Of a stretch of DNA of 64,000 nucleotides, positions 1-9,900 are shown in pieces. This DNA is from JAGAJR01 sp048463395. Its GTDB lineage: Bacteria > Pseudomonadota > Alphaproteobacteria > RF32 > CAG-239. The translations under genes and the position numbers were made by a program. Each line of letters begins with the position of its first letter. Position 1 is the stretch's first letter. The DNA lies in contig DBFWPL010000021.1 of the NCBI GenBank assembly GCA_048463395.1, positions 167,088 to 231,087 on the forward strand, read 5' to 3'. The notes beneath the pieces are model-generated. The model did no database searches. It saw only the letters and a list, made by a program, of their open reading frames with translations, and was not told where the DNA came from.

Positions 1-1
1 T

Positions 2-883
2 TTCTCGGAAATAGACAACAAAGCTGTCAGCACCTATAAAAGTTTTTTCGGGAATGATGAAAAATCCTTAGGGGATTTGACGCTTCTTTCCCCTCAACAA
101 ATTCCAGATACAGATTTAATCATCGCCGGTTTCCCCTGTCAAACATTTTCCATTAACGGAAAACGCAAAGGATTTGAAGATCAACGGGGGCAAATTATTT
201 TTTATATTTCCGAAATCCTTAAAAATAAAAAAACAAAATATTTTATTTTAGAAAATGTAAAAGGGTTGGTTAATCACAATCAGGGAAAAACATTCAAAGA
301 AATTTTGCAGCTTTTAGAAAACAGCGGATATAATGTTTATTATAAAGTGCTTAACAGCTACGATTATGGGCTTCCACAATCCAGAGAACGGGTGTATTTT
401 GTCGGAATCCGAAAAGACTTAGAACAAAAGACTTATTGTTTTCCAGAAAAGGAACAGTCTCTCCCTGCTCTGAAAAATTATTTAATAGATGAACGTGAGG
501 AATTTCTGTTCAATAAGTATGACACTCTTCATAAATACTTTCATAATAAATACAACAAAGGACAAACAGAACTTAAAGATTTATTGAAAGAGGACTTTTT
601 AATCATTGATACAAGACAATCCGATTTACGCTTGTATCGAGGATATATTCCTACCCTGAGAGCAGGAAGAAGCGGTCTCTTATATGTCAGAAACGGGAAA
701 CTTCGCTGTTTAAGCGGCGGAGAAAGTCTGTTACTGCAAGGTTTTTCTAAAAAGCACTTTCACATTACACTGCAAAATCCTAACAGTCGCTTGTTGACAC
801 AGACCGGAAACGCAATGAGTGTTAATGTCATTTCTGCTATTGCCAAACAACTTTTGCCGATTATGAAACTGAACGGAGATTAA
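2..883 (+). CDS. DNA (cytosine-5-)-methyltransferase, 5' end outside the window
   Basis: This enzyme transfers a methyl group from SAM to cytosine C5 and protects DNA from the neighbouring nuclease. The frame is open from base 2, so the true start and motif I lie upstream; the TTG at 77 is internal. The sequence at 2-80 (FSEIDNKAVSTYKSFFG..., then GDLT) aligns with the region just before the catalytic loop of M.HhaI-type enzymes. Visible motifs are GFPCQTFS (motif IV, catalytic Cys), ENVKGL (motif VI), QSRERVYFVGI (motif VIII) and QTGNAMSVNVI (motif X). The target-recognition region is short, as in single-target enzymes. The stop codon is two bases before the endonuclease start, so the two genes are co-transcribed. 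A GCGC target is inferred from the partner, not read from this protein. Confidence 0.95.
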   Translation, partial: FSEIDNKAVSTYKSFFGNDEKSLGDLTLLSPQQIPDTDLIIAGFPCQTFSINGKRKGFEDQRGQIIFYISEILKNKKTKYFILENVKGLVNHNQGKTFKEILQLLENSGYNVYYKVLNSYDYGLPQSRERVYFVGIRKDLEQKTYCFPEKEQSLPALKNYLIDEREEFLFNKYDTLHKYFHNKYNKGQTELKDLLKEDFLIIDTRQSDLRLYRGYIPTLRAGRSGLLYVRNGKLRCLSGGESLLLQGFSKKHFHITLQNPNSRLLTQTGNAMSVNVISAIAKQLLPIMKLNGD

Positions 884-885
884 AA

Positions 886-1620
886 ATGCTTTCTAAAGAA
901 CTTGGCTCTTTAACAGCAAAAAACGGTTTCAAAAATGAACAAAATGTCGTTGATACTTTTAACAACTGGCAAACATCTTCAACCGCACAAGCTTGGCTTG
1001 CTGCTATGGGATATAATCAACATCAAATCATAAGGGTTTGTGCAAAGAAGGTGTCCGGATGCCACAAGGCTGATATTCAAGTATTAGTTTCTACTGCTAA
1101 ACACACAAAATGCGAAAACATTCAGGTTAAGCTTGTCAGCAACGAAGCCGGCTTTAATCAAATTGACAAACGTTGGCTGAAAGATTATCGGCAACTTTGG
1201 AATATTCCTGAAAAAATATTAAAACTCCTGCAATATTTTACAGGAGAGCTTGCTCCCTATAAGACTGCGGTTAAAGATCCGCGAAGAATGTTTCTTAATG
1301 AACTGATGAGTACAGAACAAAAAGATATTCTCGAATTTTTTAATGATAATAAGCCGCAAATCATTCAAGATATTTTTAAAGGAAGAGGAGAATACGCTGC
1401 AGATTGGGTTTTGGTTATTCGGAAAACAAAAAACTCAGATTGGGTATTAAAGCCGATTGACGAAGTTATTCGTTATTATGCCCAAGGCGATGTTTCTATC
1501 ACCCCCAGAGGAAGTTTGCATTTTGGAAAAATTACAATGCAACGCAAAGGCGGTGATGGCGGAAGAGACAGTGCCAAAATGCTGCAATTTAAAATTGATC
1601 CGACAGAACTGTTTGACTAA
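886..1620 (+). CDS. Type II restriction endonuclease, HinP1I-like (expected target GCGC)
   Basis: This 244-residue protein closely resembles HinP1I along its whole length as I recall that sequence. Shared segments include ELGS-TAK-GFKNE near the start, IQVKLVSN and GFNQIDK in the middle, and QRKGG followed by MLQFKIDPTELFD at the end. The HinP1I active-site residues (Asp62, Gln81, Lys83) correspond here to Asp63, Gln80 and Lys82, so the enzyme looks intact. HinP1I cuts G^CGC, so this is expected to cleave unmethylated GCGC. The start ATG is two bases after the methyltransferase stop, with GGAG just upstream inside that gene. Residual doubt is about exact specificity only. Confidence 0.93.
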   Translation: MLSKELGSLTAKNGFKNEQNVVDTFNNWQTSSTAQAWLAAMGYNQHQIIRVCAKKVSGCHKADIQVLVSTAKHTKCENIQVKLVSNEAGFNQIDKRWLKDYRQLWNIPEKILKLLQYFTGELAPYKTAVKDPRRMFLNELMSTEQKDILEFFNDNKPQIIQDIFKGRGEYAADWVLVIRKTKNSDWVLKPIDEVIRYYAQGDVSITPRGSLHFGKITMQRKGGDGGRDSAKMLQFKIDPTELFD

Positions 1621-1699
1621 AATTCCTTGTCTTTTACTCTTTTATACTATATTATCAGGCAAAATTTATATATTGTCTGATTTTAAATCGTATTATTTT

Positions 1700-2005
1700 A
1701 TGGAAGAATTCAAAGGTATTATTCTTGTCGGCGGGCTTATTGCTGTTCTGATTTTGTTGTCTTTTATCTTTCTGCTCAAACGTTTTGAAAAAAAACATCC
1801 GGAACTTCGCTCTGAAAATATTTCCGTTGAGTTGAGAAATAAATATCACAATCTGGTCATAACGCTTCTCGGAGCCGCTATTTGTTGTGTCTTACTGTTT
1901 TTCGGGTTTATTTTTTATCTTGCTCATTACTATTTCGGACTAATTTTTTTAGGAATAGTTGGATTGTTCTTTGTTTTGCTGTGTCTTCAGGGAAGAAGAA
2001 AATGA
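1700..2005 (+). CDS. Small hypothetical membrane protein
   Basis: This is a 101-residue protein of unknown function. It has one hydrophobic helix near the N-terminus (about residues 7-25), a basic linker with many Lys and Arg, and two closely spaced hydrophobic helices in the second half, ending in GRRK. I start it at ATG 1700 rather than at the ATG at 1457 in the same frame, because the longer version would overlap the endonuclease gene out of frame and has no membrane-protein character there. No strong ribosome-binding site is visible. It lies 79 bp after the endonuclease and before a strong terminator, so it may be the last gene of the restriction unit. I see no defence motif in it. Confidence 0.6.
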   Translation: MEEFKGIILVGGLIAVLILLSFIFLLKRFEKKHPELRSENISVELRNKYHNLVITLLGAAICCVLLFFGFIFYLAHYYFGLIFLGIVGLFFVLLCLQGRRK

Positions 2006-2033
2006 GTGAGAAAATAAATCTGCATGAACGATG

Positions 2034-2062
2034 AAAGGCTTGGACAACCAAGCCTTTTTTTG
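2034..2062 (+). terminator. Rho-independent terminator after the restriction-modification unit
   Basis: A perfect 10-bp stem (AAAGGCTTGG / CCAAGCCTTT) with a four-base loop is followed by a run of T. It ends the plus-strand unit. The next gene converges from the other strand and may use it too. Confidence 0.85.
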
Positions 2063-2096
2063 TATCTCGTCTCCGGATAGTTTAAGGGACCTTTTC

Positions 2097-2696
2097 TCAA
2101 AACTTATAGTTCAATCCGGCATAGAGCTCATGAGCATACATATCGACATTGGTTCCGGTTTTCATTGTACCGAAATCCACATAACGATAGCCGAAAACAG
2201 CGTCTGTATTATAGCTGACATCAGGCAGCCGGACACCTGCTCCCAGAGACCATGTCAAATCATATGCCGTTTTATCAATTTCAGCACCGGAAAGATAGCG
2301 TACCTGACGGTGGTTGCGTGTCCATCCTAAACCGGCACTGACGTAAGGTCTTATCGGATTTTGCAGAACAAAATCATAATAACCGTTCAACATATAAGAA
2401 ATATTTTGGCTTTTTACATCCGTTCCGGCTGAATGGGCTTTTTTAAATTCAGGACGATAAGTATATTCCAGTTCAAAAGAATATGGCATATCGGGATTAT
2501 ACGTCAGGAAATCAACTCCGGCAGAAACACTGCCAAAGAGGACATTTCTGTCTTGATCAGGGTAACCGCCGGCTTCATTATGCAACATGGACAATCCGGC
2601 TTTGACTCCGACATAAGGCGACAATTCCACAGCATCGGCATTAGCGGCCGAAAGGGCCGTCAGGCTGACAACGGCAAGTAGTAAAATCTTTTTCAT
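2097..2696 (-). CDS. Outer-membrane beta-barrel protein with signal peptide
   Basis: This is a 199-residue small barrel protein. It begins MKKILLLAVVSLTALSAANADA, a typical signal peptide, followed by VELSPYVGVKAG, the usual first strand of OmpA/Opa-like eight-stranded barrels. Alternating aromatic and polar strands continue to a C-terminal NYKF, the terminal aromatic signal for BAM insertion. I prefer the ATG at 2696 because AGGGA sits nine bases before it; the ATG at 2705 would be immediately after that motif. Its ligand is unknown. It is a single gene facing away from the heat-shock gene. Confidence 0.8.
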   Translation of the reverse strand: MKKILLLAVVSLTALSAANADAVELSPYVGVKAGLSMLHNEAGGYPDQDRNVLFGSVSAGVDFLTYNPDMPYSFELEYTYRPEFKKAHSAGTDVKSQNISYMLNGYYDFVLQNPIRPYVSAGLGWTRNHRQVRYLSGAEIDKTAYDLTWSLGAGVRLPDVSYNTDAVFGYRYVDFGTMKTGTNVDMYAHELYAGLNYKF

Positions 2697-2796
2697 TTGT
2701 TTCATTCCCTGATAAAAAGGTTAGCATTAAAATAATATTTTTTATGATTACATTTTATTAGTAAACAAAACCTTAAACATCAGAAAGGATTATGCT

Positions 2797-3279
2797 ATGA
2801 AAAATGCCATCACTCATACTTCCGGAAACAATTCCCGAGAAGTTTCTCCTCTCGGAACGGCTCACAGCGAGTTCAAAAACTTTCTGGCCAATTTCTGGAA
2901 TCTGGTTGACTTTCCACACCATAAATTAGAAGAAACAGAACCTAAAATCGAGGTTTCGGAAAACAAAGACGCGGTTACCATTTCCGCTGAGCTTCCGGGC
3001 GTTAAAGAAAGCGATATTGATGTTCAGATTTCTTCCGACGGATATTTAACAATTTCTGCCGAAAAAAGAAGCGAAATCGAAAAAAATGAAAAAAACAACT
3101 ATTTTTCCGAAATTTATTACGGCTCCGTCAAAAGAACCGTCCCTTTGCCTTGGGATTTGGATTTTCAAAAGGCTGACGCCGACTATAATGACGGTATTTT
3201 GAAAATTGCTATTCCAAAAACACAGACTGAAAAATCCAAAGTGAAAAAAATCAGCGTGAAAAAAGGTAAAAAACAATAA
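2797..3279 (+). CDS. Small heat-shock protein, Hsp20/alpha-crystallin family
   Basis: This is an ATP-independent holdase of 160 residues. The alpha-crystallin domain runs from about residue 48 (PKIEVSENKDAVTISAELPGV) to about residue 145. It includes the ELPGVKESDIDV segment and the DGILKIAIPK signature that closes the domain. The N-terminal arm contains Phe and Trp residues that bind unfolded clients. The C-terminal tail is Lys-rich; a typical I-x-I/V motif may be present as KISVKK. A good ribosome-binding site (GAAAGGA) precedes the ATG. I do not see an obvious sigma-32 promoter. A terminator follows at 3287. Confidence 0.92.
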   Translation: MKNAITHTSGNNSREVSPLGTAHSEFKNFLANFWNLVDFPHHKLEETEPKIEVSENKDAVTISAELPGVKESDIDVQISSDGYLTISAEKRSEIEKNEKNNYFSEIYYGSVKRTVPLPWDLDFQKADADYNDGILKIAIPKTQTEKSKVKKISVKKGKKQ

Positions 3280-3286
3280 AAATGAA

Positions 3287-3320
3287 GAGAGGCTCCGCAT
3301 CAAATGCAGAGCCTCTCCTT
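3287..3320. terminator. Terminator hairpin between convergent genes
   Basis: GAGAGGCTC pairs with GAGCCTCTC, and inner GCAT pairs with ATGC, giving a long interrupted stem. The 3' side is only moderately T-rich (CTTTAAAG). It sits between the heat-shock gene and the convergent membrane-protein gene. Confidence 0.7.
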
Positions 3321-3338
3321 TAAAGAATAAACGTCAGA

Positions 3339-5078
3339 TTATATTTCTACGTTAAGGTTGTCAAAATAATCCAACGGGATTACTTTGCTTTGTCCTTCCC
3401 CAAAGGAAACTGAAACCTTGTGTCCGGGCTTGGTCCATTTCAGTTCACGGTAGAACTCCGACGAGCCGGTGAACTCAATTCCTTTCACTCCTTCAAAAAG
3501 AAGGTAATAGGTGTTTCCCTCAAGGACGATGTCCTTCACAATATACTCTTTCGTTTGTTTGGTAACGGGACCGTCTTGGATTTTGTCCTGAGCAGTCTTT
3601 TTCAGCATTCGCAGATATTGTGCTTCTGCATCCTGCTTGCTGGAACCGCTGCCTACAGCCTGACGATTGGTTACGGCTACGAAGCAATAGCCAACCACAT
3701 TGCCGGAGCTGCCTTTAAGTGTCATAAAGTAAGTAGGGATTCCTCTTACATTGTACAACACCGGATAATTAGCAGTATAAGCGGCGGCTTTTGCAAAAGG
3801 TTGATCCTGAGCTATTCTCATGGCCTCGGCTTCGTTCATACCGGCGATACGGTAGAATTTGGCCTCTTTGGTTCGGGTGTCTACCAACATAAATCCGTTG
3901 GTCGCATTGTCCGCACCGGCACTCTGAATACCTGTATACCAGTAACTTCTGCCATTGGAGTAGACGAGTGTTGTTCCCGGCGTGGGTTCTTGAACGCCTA
4001 CCTGAGCAAAGCAGCTGTTCCACCAACCTTTTCCATATTCTCCCCAACAGCGGATTTGGTACTCCACAAAATCTTGAGGTTGAATACGGTCTATCCAAGA
4101 AGGTACTTCATTGACAGCATATTCCTGCAAATCGCCGTTTTGCGGGTCTACGGTAATCACACCGACAGAATTTTCACCGCCGAAACCAATTTCCTGGTCA
4201 TAAACGCAAAGCACCCAGTAAGGTTTTCCGTTCGGGTCGATTTCCAGGCAGTGATCCGTTAAGCCGCGAGAAGCATATCCGTTGTTTTTGATGTGTCTTT
4301 CGATGTCATCTCCAAACACACCGCTTTCGATATACTTCATTTTCAACGGCTGTCCGTTTACCTCGGTAACAAGATAAATCTTGGTTGCGTCGGTTGCCGA
4401 AACAATAACGTATCCGTCAGTGTAGTCATTGCTCATCCACTTCCAGATTGACCGGTGTTCCAGCGGAGCTATCCAAATCAAGTCATCGTTAAAGATCAGC
4501 TTTTTACCACCGTTAATGGTAAACTCTCCGGTGATATTCTGGATGGTCATGTTGCCGATGTATGCTTTGGAACCAAGACCTAAATCTTCTCCCAATTTGT
4601 CTTCAGCCACCTTTTTGGCCAACTCACCGTCAACGGAAATCATCTTGCTTACCGGTATCGGATGCACTTCACTGTTGAAGGTGCTGTCGGAAACCATTTC
4701 GACTTTCAGCAGTTTGTGGTATTTATCCGAATTGAACATCTCCCAGCTGGTAGCGGCCATGATGCAGAAAGCTATCAGACAGACGGCCAGAGGAATCGCG
4801 TTCAACATCCTCTTTTCTTCCCAAACCGCATCTGTATTACCGTATTCGTCATTTTCACACAGACAAAGGATGAAGCCGAGAAGAGATGCGAGGAAAGCCT
4901 CAAACCAGACACCATGGAACCCCCACCACTGCATGACAGGGAGACCAAAGTAGTTGATGAACCCGAAGAAGAGGAAAACGATAGCTGCAGAAACAGCGGT
5001 TGTTTTCTTGTTTTTGCCGTTGAAGGCTGTTGCTCCGCACAGAATGGCGAGAAACAACGAGAATAATACGTACGTCAT
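3339..5078 (-). CDS. Unrecognised membrane-anchored protein with large soluble domain
   Basis: I do not recognise this 579-residue protein. The first 115 residues hold about four hydrophobic helices (near residues 3-18, 28-50, 57-75 and 94-112). The remaining roughly 460 residues are soluble, with repeated short beta segments such as VGVITVDPQNGDL and GFMLVDTRTKEAKFYRI. These resemble the strand-turn pattern of PepSY-like domains, but this is weak inference. No Shine-Dalgarno motif precedes the ATG: the leader ends in ATCATAAAAAA. The gene uses more C-ending codons (CTC, GTC, TTC, ATC) than adjacent genes. It lies alone downstream of a promoter with an inverted repeat at 5105-5139. The features suggest an acquired gene. 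Confidence 0.75.
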   Translation of the reverse strand: MTYVLFSLFLAILCGATAFNGKNKKTTAVSAAIVFLFFGFINYFGLPVMQWWGFHGVWFEAFLASLLGFILCLCENDEYGNTDAVWEEKRMLNAIPLAVCLIAFCIMAATSWEMFNSDKYHKLLKVEMVSDSTFNSEVHPIPVSKMISVDGELAKKVAEDKLGEDLGLGSKAYIGNMTIQNITGEFTINGGKKLIFNDDLIWIAPLEHRSIWKWMSNDYTDGYVIVSATDATKIYLVTEVNGQPLKMKYIESGVFGDDIERHIKNNGYASRGLTDHCLEIDPNGKPYWVLCVYDQEIGFGGENSVGVITVDPQNGDLQEYAVNEVPSWIDRIQPQDFVEYQIRCWGEYGKGWWNSCFAQVGVQEPTPGTTLVYSNGRSYWYTGIQSAGADNATNGFMLVDTRTKEAKFYRIAGMNEAEAMRIAQDQPFAKAAAYTANYPVLYNVRGIPTYFMTLKGSSGNVVGYCFVAVTNRQAVGSGSSKQDAEAQYLRMLKKTAQDKIQDGPVTKQTKEYIVKDIVLEGNTYYLLFEGVKGIEFTGSSEFYRELKWTKPGHKVSVSFGEGQSKVIPLDYFDNLNVEI

Positions 5079-5104
5079 TTTTTTATGATTTAGTTAGACA
5101 ATTA

Positions 5105-5139
5105 ATTATACGTTCACAAAGTCTTAATTTTAAGACTTT
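5105..5139 (-). promoter_or_regulatory. Promoter with inverted repeat over the -35 region
   Basis: On the minus strand TATAAT (5110-5105) lies 17 bp from TTAAAA (5133-5128), a plausible sigma-70 promoter for the membrane protein gene at 3339. The -35 element is in the centre of an inverted repeat at 5118-5139 with two perfect 10-bp arms (AAAGTCTTAA and TTAAGACTTT) around a 2-bp centre. An operator is the likely reading; the lack of a following T run argues against a terminator. Confidence 0.45.
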
Positions 5140-5175
5140 TAGTATACCATGATTTTAGACAAAAAACAATATGAA

Positions 5176-5592
5176 TTAGTCTTCTTTTTGCTTATCCAAC
5201 CATTGTTCCCAAGAAACACCGTCTATCAGCAGATTTTTCAGAAGCGGACGAGCGTTATCAGGAAAGGCGAAAATCAATTTCAATTCCGGATTTTCTGTTC
5301 TGATTATACGGTCCAACTTTTCCGCCGTTTGTTCCGGTAAATAAAAACGGTAAACACTCTCAAATGCGTCCTCCGGACATTTGCTTTCAGCAAACTCCGA
5401 ACAATCGGTCATTTCCCATACCGGACGAAGCTGAAGATAATGTCCCGATATCAGGCTTCTGGGATCATAACCTTCAGCAGTAACGGCAATTTCCGGAGAA
5501 AACAACACCCTGCTCTCCAACCACCCATTCCAAGCCAACAGAATTATTACGGGAAATAACAATGCTCCGATAAATACATATTTATTTTTCAT
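5176..5592 (-). CDS. GDYXXLXY-family protein
   Basis: This is a 138-residue membrane-anchored protein. An N-terminal helix (residues 5-21, VFIGALLFPVIILLAWN) is followed by an extracytoplasmic domain with DPRSLISGHYLQL. That segment fits the GDYXXLXY signature, with His in place of Asp. Members of this family are usually encoded next to DUF2157 membrane proteins, and here the gene overlaps the end of such a gene by 11 bp. The function of the pair is not known. The start is supported by GGGAGGG six bases upstream. Confidence 0.75.
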   Translation of the reverse strand: MKNKYVFIGALLFPVIILLAWNGWLESRVLFSPEIAVTAEGYDPRSLISGHYLQLRPVWEMTDCSEFAESKCPEDAFESVYRFYLPEQTAEKLDRIIRTENPELKLIFAFPDNARPLLKNLLIDGVSWEQWLDKQKED

Positions 5593-6751
5593 TTTTCCCT
5601 CCCATCAACCGATAACGAAATTTTATCCAACCAAGCATTATCAACAGCAAAACCGTTCCGGAAATTATTAACCCGACTCCGGTCGTCAGCAAAGACCCGA
5701 ATACCTGAAGGTAAATAATAAAAATGCGGAAAGCGATTAAAGCCGTTACCAGATTAAACATTCTGCCGCTGTTTATTTTACAGGCATATCTTCCCAACAA
5801 AGACAAAATAGTCAATGACAGCAAAGCTCCCCAGATTTCAAAAGCCGTTTCGCTTTCTGGAAGAAGTTGGGCGATTAACGTGTATAAGAAGATGATTGCC
5901 AAAGCTCTTACCGAAAGCCCGCAGACTTTATAATAAGAAGAAACGACATACAGGGCGGCCACGGCTAAAGAAATTCCGCCCCAAACCATTAGCTTTAACG
6001 AAATTGACGCAAAAAAGGACGAGGATATAAAAATCTTGGAATGGAATATTCCGAAGGATGCGATATCCAACAAAATGACTTCTCCGGCAAGGATTATACC
6101 AACCCAGACACCCATAGCCCGAATAATATTTTCAAAATGTTTCGGAACAAAATACTTCATTAAAGAATAAATCAAAATTAGGGCAAACATGATGATTATT
6201 TCCAACAAAGCCGGAAAAGCGTTTGTCAGATAGTCGGCATAATATCTTATTTGAGGTATTTCCCAACAAAACAGGAAAAACGCCGTAAAAAATACCGGTA
6301 TCCAGATTACCGGAAGCAGAATCCTTCTACTGACAAGCAACAACGGAAACACCAGTACCGACCAAAACAGCAAAGCTTTATATAAAGCCGAAGGCAGGTT
6401 AAAAATCTGACCTGTCAACCCGATACTGCCCAGTATCAGCAAGGCATAGAAAAAGAGCAGCACCTCTGTCCATAAAGATTTTTCTGCTTTATATGAGAGA
6501 TATATTCCCCATGCCGACAGTACCAACAAAACAAAATCTGCCAAAAGTTTTACCGTGGCGGGTATTGCCTCCCAATTTGAGGAAATGACAGAAATAATGC
6601 CGAGACCTATACAAAAAATTCCGAGGAAAAGCATTGAATATAAGAATGTCGGTTGATTATGTTGTTTTTCATATTCCAACACGGCTTCTTTTTGTTTAGA
6701 GCTAATCAATCCGGCGGTTTCCCAGTTATTCAGTTTTTTGGTAATTCCCAT
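5582..6751 (-). CDS. DUF2157 domain-containing polytopic membrane protein
   Basis: This 389-residue protein begins with a cytoplasmic segment (KKLNNWETAGLISSKQKEAVLEYE) typical of the DUF2157 N-terminus. It then has at least ten hydrophobic helices up to residue 380, ending in a short basic tail. The family is usually paired with GDYXXLXY proteins, and here the two genes overlap and must be translated together. The role is unknown; a membrane sensor or envelope function has been supposed for relatives. A strong GGAAGG ribosome-binding site precedes ATG 6751. The intergenic stretch to the divergent autotransporter gene (6752-6951) should hold promoters for both. Confidence 0.8.
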   Translation of the reverse strand: MGITKKLNNWETAGLISSKQKEAVLEYEKQHNQPTFLYSMLFLGIFCIGLGIISVISSNWEAIPATVKLLADFVLLVLSAWGIYLSYKAEKSLWTEVLLFFYALLILGSIGLTGQIFNLPSALYKALLFWSVLVFPLLLVSRRILLPVIWIPVFFTAFFLFCWEIPQIRYYADYLTNAFPALLEIIIMFALILIYSLMKYFVPKHFENIIRAMGVWVGIILAGEVILLDIASFGIFHSKIFISSSFFASISLKLMVWGGISLAVAALYVVSSYYKVCGLSVRALAIIFLYTLIAQLLPESETAFEIWGALLSLTILSLLGRYACKINSGRMFNLVTALIAFRIFIIYLQVFGSLLTTGVGLIISGTVLLLIMLGWIKFRYRLMGGKNEK

Positions 6752-6951
6752 TGTTTTTTACCTTCCGATTAAAAATTACCTTAAAAACATATCTCAAATA
6801 AAATTCTTAAACAATTGTTTTCAGACATATTTTTATAATTGTTAAAAAATAGTTAAAAATCTGTACATAACCCGGCAAGGATTATTGACGATAAAATCCT
6901 GCTCGGATAAAACTGTTTGTGTCGGGGAAATTTTTTTAGTGTGTTAATATA

Positions 6952-9900
6952 TTGAAGAATATAAAGTTAAACATACGTTTTTTTAAAAATGCGGTTACCA
7001 TTATAACAACGGCAGTATTTTTGTTTACGTCAAACGCCGTTTATGCGGTTCCTCCTCTTATGCCGTTAAGCTTAGGACAGATGTATTCTTTGGCATCGCA
7101 AGGAAACGTTCGGGCTTTGCGTGGTGCCGTTCAGCGAGGACTTAATATTGACGTTACGGACAGAAACGGAAACACCGGTCTGTGCCACTCCATTTGGAAA
7201 AGAAATTATACGGCATACAATGCTTTTCAGGCTTCCGGTGCTAATCCGCGGCATCCGTGTATTCAGAAAATTCCTACCGACAGGTATGACTCTTTCATGT
7301 CTTCCTGGAGAGTATCCGATGTTAAAGCCACCTCCCGCGAAGCTTACAATTATTTCAATGAAGGCGAATTTATCTTTTCTGACAGGACTTTGTGGTTAGG
7401 CGGGCTTCTGCTTTTAGGCGGTGCTGCGGCTTTGGCCTTCAGCGGCGGCGGTGGCGGCAATAATTATTATTACCGCGATGTCTTTACGCCTACCGATGAC
7501 AGTCTCGGCGGTTTTGTAGGCACGGCCTCCCCTAATGTTGTCGGCTATATTCCTATAAAATACGATGCACAGGCTGATGAGACAATTATCAATAAAGAGA
7601 ATTTCGCCCTTTCCAACAACGTTTCGGTTTCAATAGAAAATCCTGAGACGGGAATCGTTGAAAACAAGCAGTTGGTTGATGTTATCAACTTCTCCGACTC
7701 CGTCTTGGATAATACCAAATACATGCAGGTCGGGATGAAGGCTTCCAACGGCGGTTTTGTTCAGAACGGAGAAACCGCGGGCAGCAGCACGGAAATCACT
7801 CTCGGCGATGCAACTGCCGGAATGGTTACCCTGCATAACGGGCAAGCTTTAAATAACGGTACACTCCGTATTAACGCCCAAAACGGAACCGTCGGCATGA
7901 TTTCAAGCGACAAAAGCGTTTCCCAAAATAACGGCAATATTAACATGACTTTTACGGGTGATACAAATACCAGCCAGATTATGGGAATGTATGCCGACAG
8001 TTCTGCCATTGCCATAAACAACGGCAAAATTGACGGAGACTCCGTCGCCGAAAACGGTGGCACGATGGTTGGGATGCAGACCCAAATCGTCAATCAAGAA
8101 GCGGCTCCGAATCCGGTTGAACCGACAACTTTGGTAAATGCCGCTTCGGGAGACATTATTCTCAAAGCCACCGCCAATAACGGAACAACCGTATCCAAAT
8201 CCCTGGTCGGCATGGGATCATATCTGGAACAAGACTTTCTTGACGGAGAAAAACTTATCCGCCGAGCCGGATATGTAGACATAAACAATCAGGGCAAGAT
8301 TGACATATCGTTTAACATTAACGGAACCGGGGCTTACGGAACGGACAGCGGTACTCTTATGGACGGAACCGGAGGTTTTATCGGTATGAGAGCAGATGCC
8401 AACGCCACCGCCAAAAATTCAGGAAATATCAGCGTTGCCGTTAATTCCGTTAATGCCGGCAGTGTTACCAATGCTCATGCGGGTATGGTTTCCGTTCACG
8501 GAGGTTCAATTCAAAATACTCAAAACAGTACTATTGAAGTAACCGGAGGAACAGGCGGATACGGAATGCTGGCTATCCGCGGCGAAGGAAAAAATCCGGA
8601 AATCGATGCCAGAAAACCTACTCTTACCAACAGTGCCGATGCTTCTGTTACCGTTGACAGTCTTAATGGTTTCGGTATGGCGACATACCATGGCGGAACA
8701 ATGTCCAATGCCGGAGACATTCATTTGAAGTCTGTCGGTACAGGTATGCACATTAACGCCGGAACAGCTACAAACTCAGGGAATATCCAATTGGACAACA
8801 GCGGCGAAGGCATGGTTATCAAAAGAAATGACGGCAGCACAGACGGAGCTACGTATAATGCCAGTACCGCCAAAATAACAAACACCGTCGACGGCACAAT
8901 TACTATCGACAAAGCAGCCGATGCCAAAGGTATGTATATTGAAGACGGTACGGCTCAAAACGACGGAACAATTAATATCAACAACGATCAAAACACGCCT
9001 ACTGATCCTTCTTACGGCATTCAGGCTTTGGACGGTACTGTTATCAACACCGGCAGCATCAACATGGACGTTAAAACGCCGAATGATGTTGATTCCTATG
9101 GCATTCATACGACAAACGCCAAAGCAACCAACGAGACAAACGGCACCATCACTTTTGAAATGAGAGGCGTCGGAATGCACACCGGAAGCGGCAGCAACAC
9201 CAATAACGGAAAAATCGTCATGAATGACGGCGGCAAAGGCATGTCATCTGAAAGCGGTACTATTTATAACAATCTTAATGCTTCAATTGAGTTGAAAGAT
9301 TCCGGAACAGGTATTTCTTCCGTTTCCGGACAGGTAAATAATCTCGGAACAGTTACCGTTACCGGAGAAAACTCAACCGGTATCAATGCGGGCAGAAGTG
9401 TTGCCAACAGCGGTGCAATCATCATGTCCGGCGGCGGTATTGTCGGAATTGAAATCGGCGACAGCGGCAGCGTTACCAACAACACCAACGGAACAATCAC
9501 TTTAACCGCTACCAGCAACAGCCTTGAAAATTACGGCATTAAAGGAACCTCCGGCATTAACACCAGAGTAAACAATCTGGGAGAGATTTCTCTGACCGGA
9601 CGAGGCTATCCTTCTTCCGTTGAACAGGGATACGGTATTTCCATTACCGAAGGTGAAGCTTATAACCGCGGCAGTATCACTTTTGACGATATGTATGGTT
9701 TCGGTATGAACACGACCGAGGGTTTGCTCAGAAATTATGCTACCATAGATCTTAATCTCGGCGGTGCCGGCATTAAGGGAACCTCCGGAAAATTATTTAA
9801 TGAATCGACCGGAATAATTACGGTTAAGGGTACCCCTACCGGGCAGAACTCTTACGGTATGCAGGTTGAAGACGGTACGGCTTGGAATGACGGAATTATC

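Noticed and set aside
1457..2005. Longer 182-codon frame for the small membrane protein
   Set aside because: Its first 81 codons overlap the endonuclease out of frame and show no membrane-protein character; the ATG at 1700 gives a normal small membrane protein.
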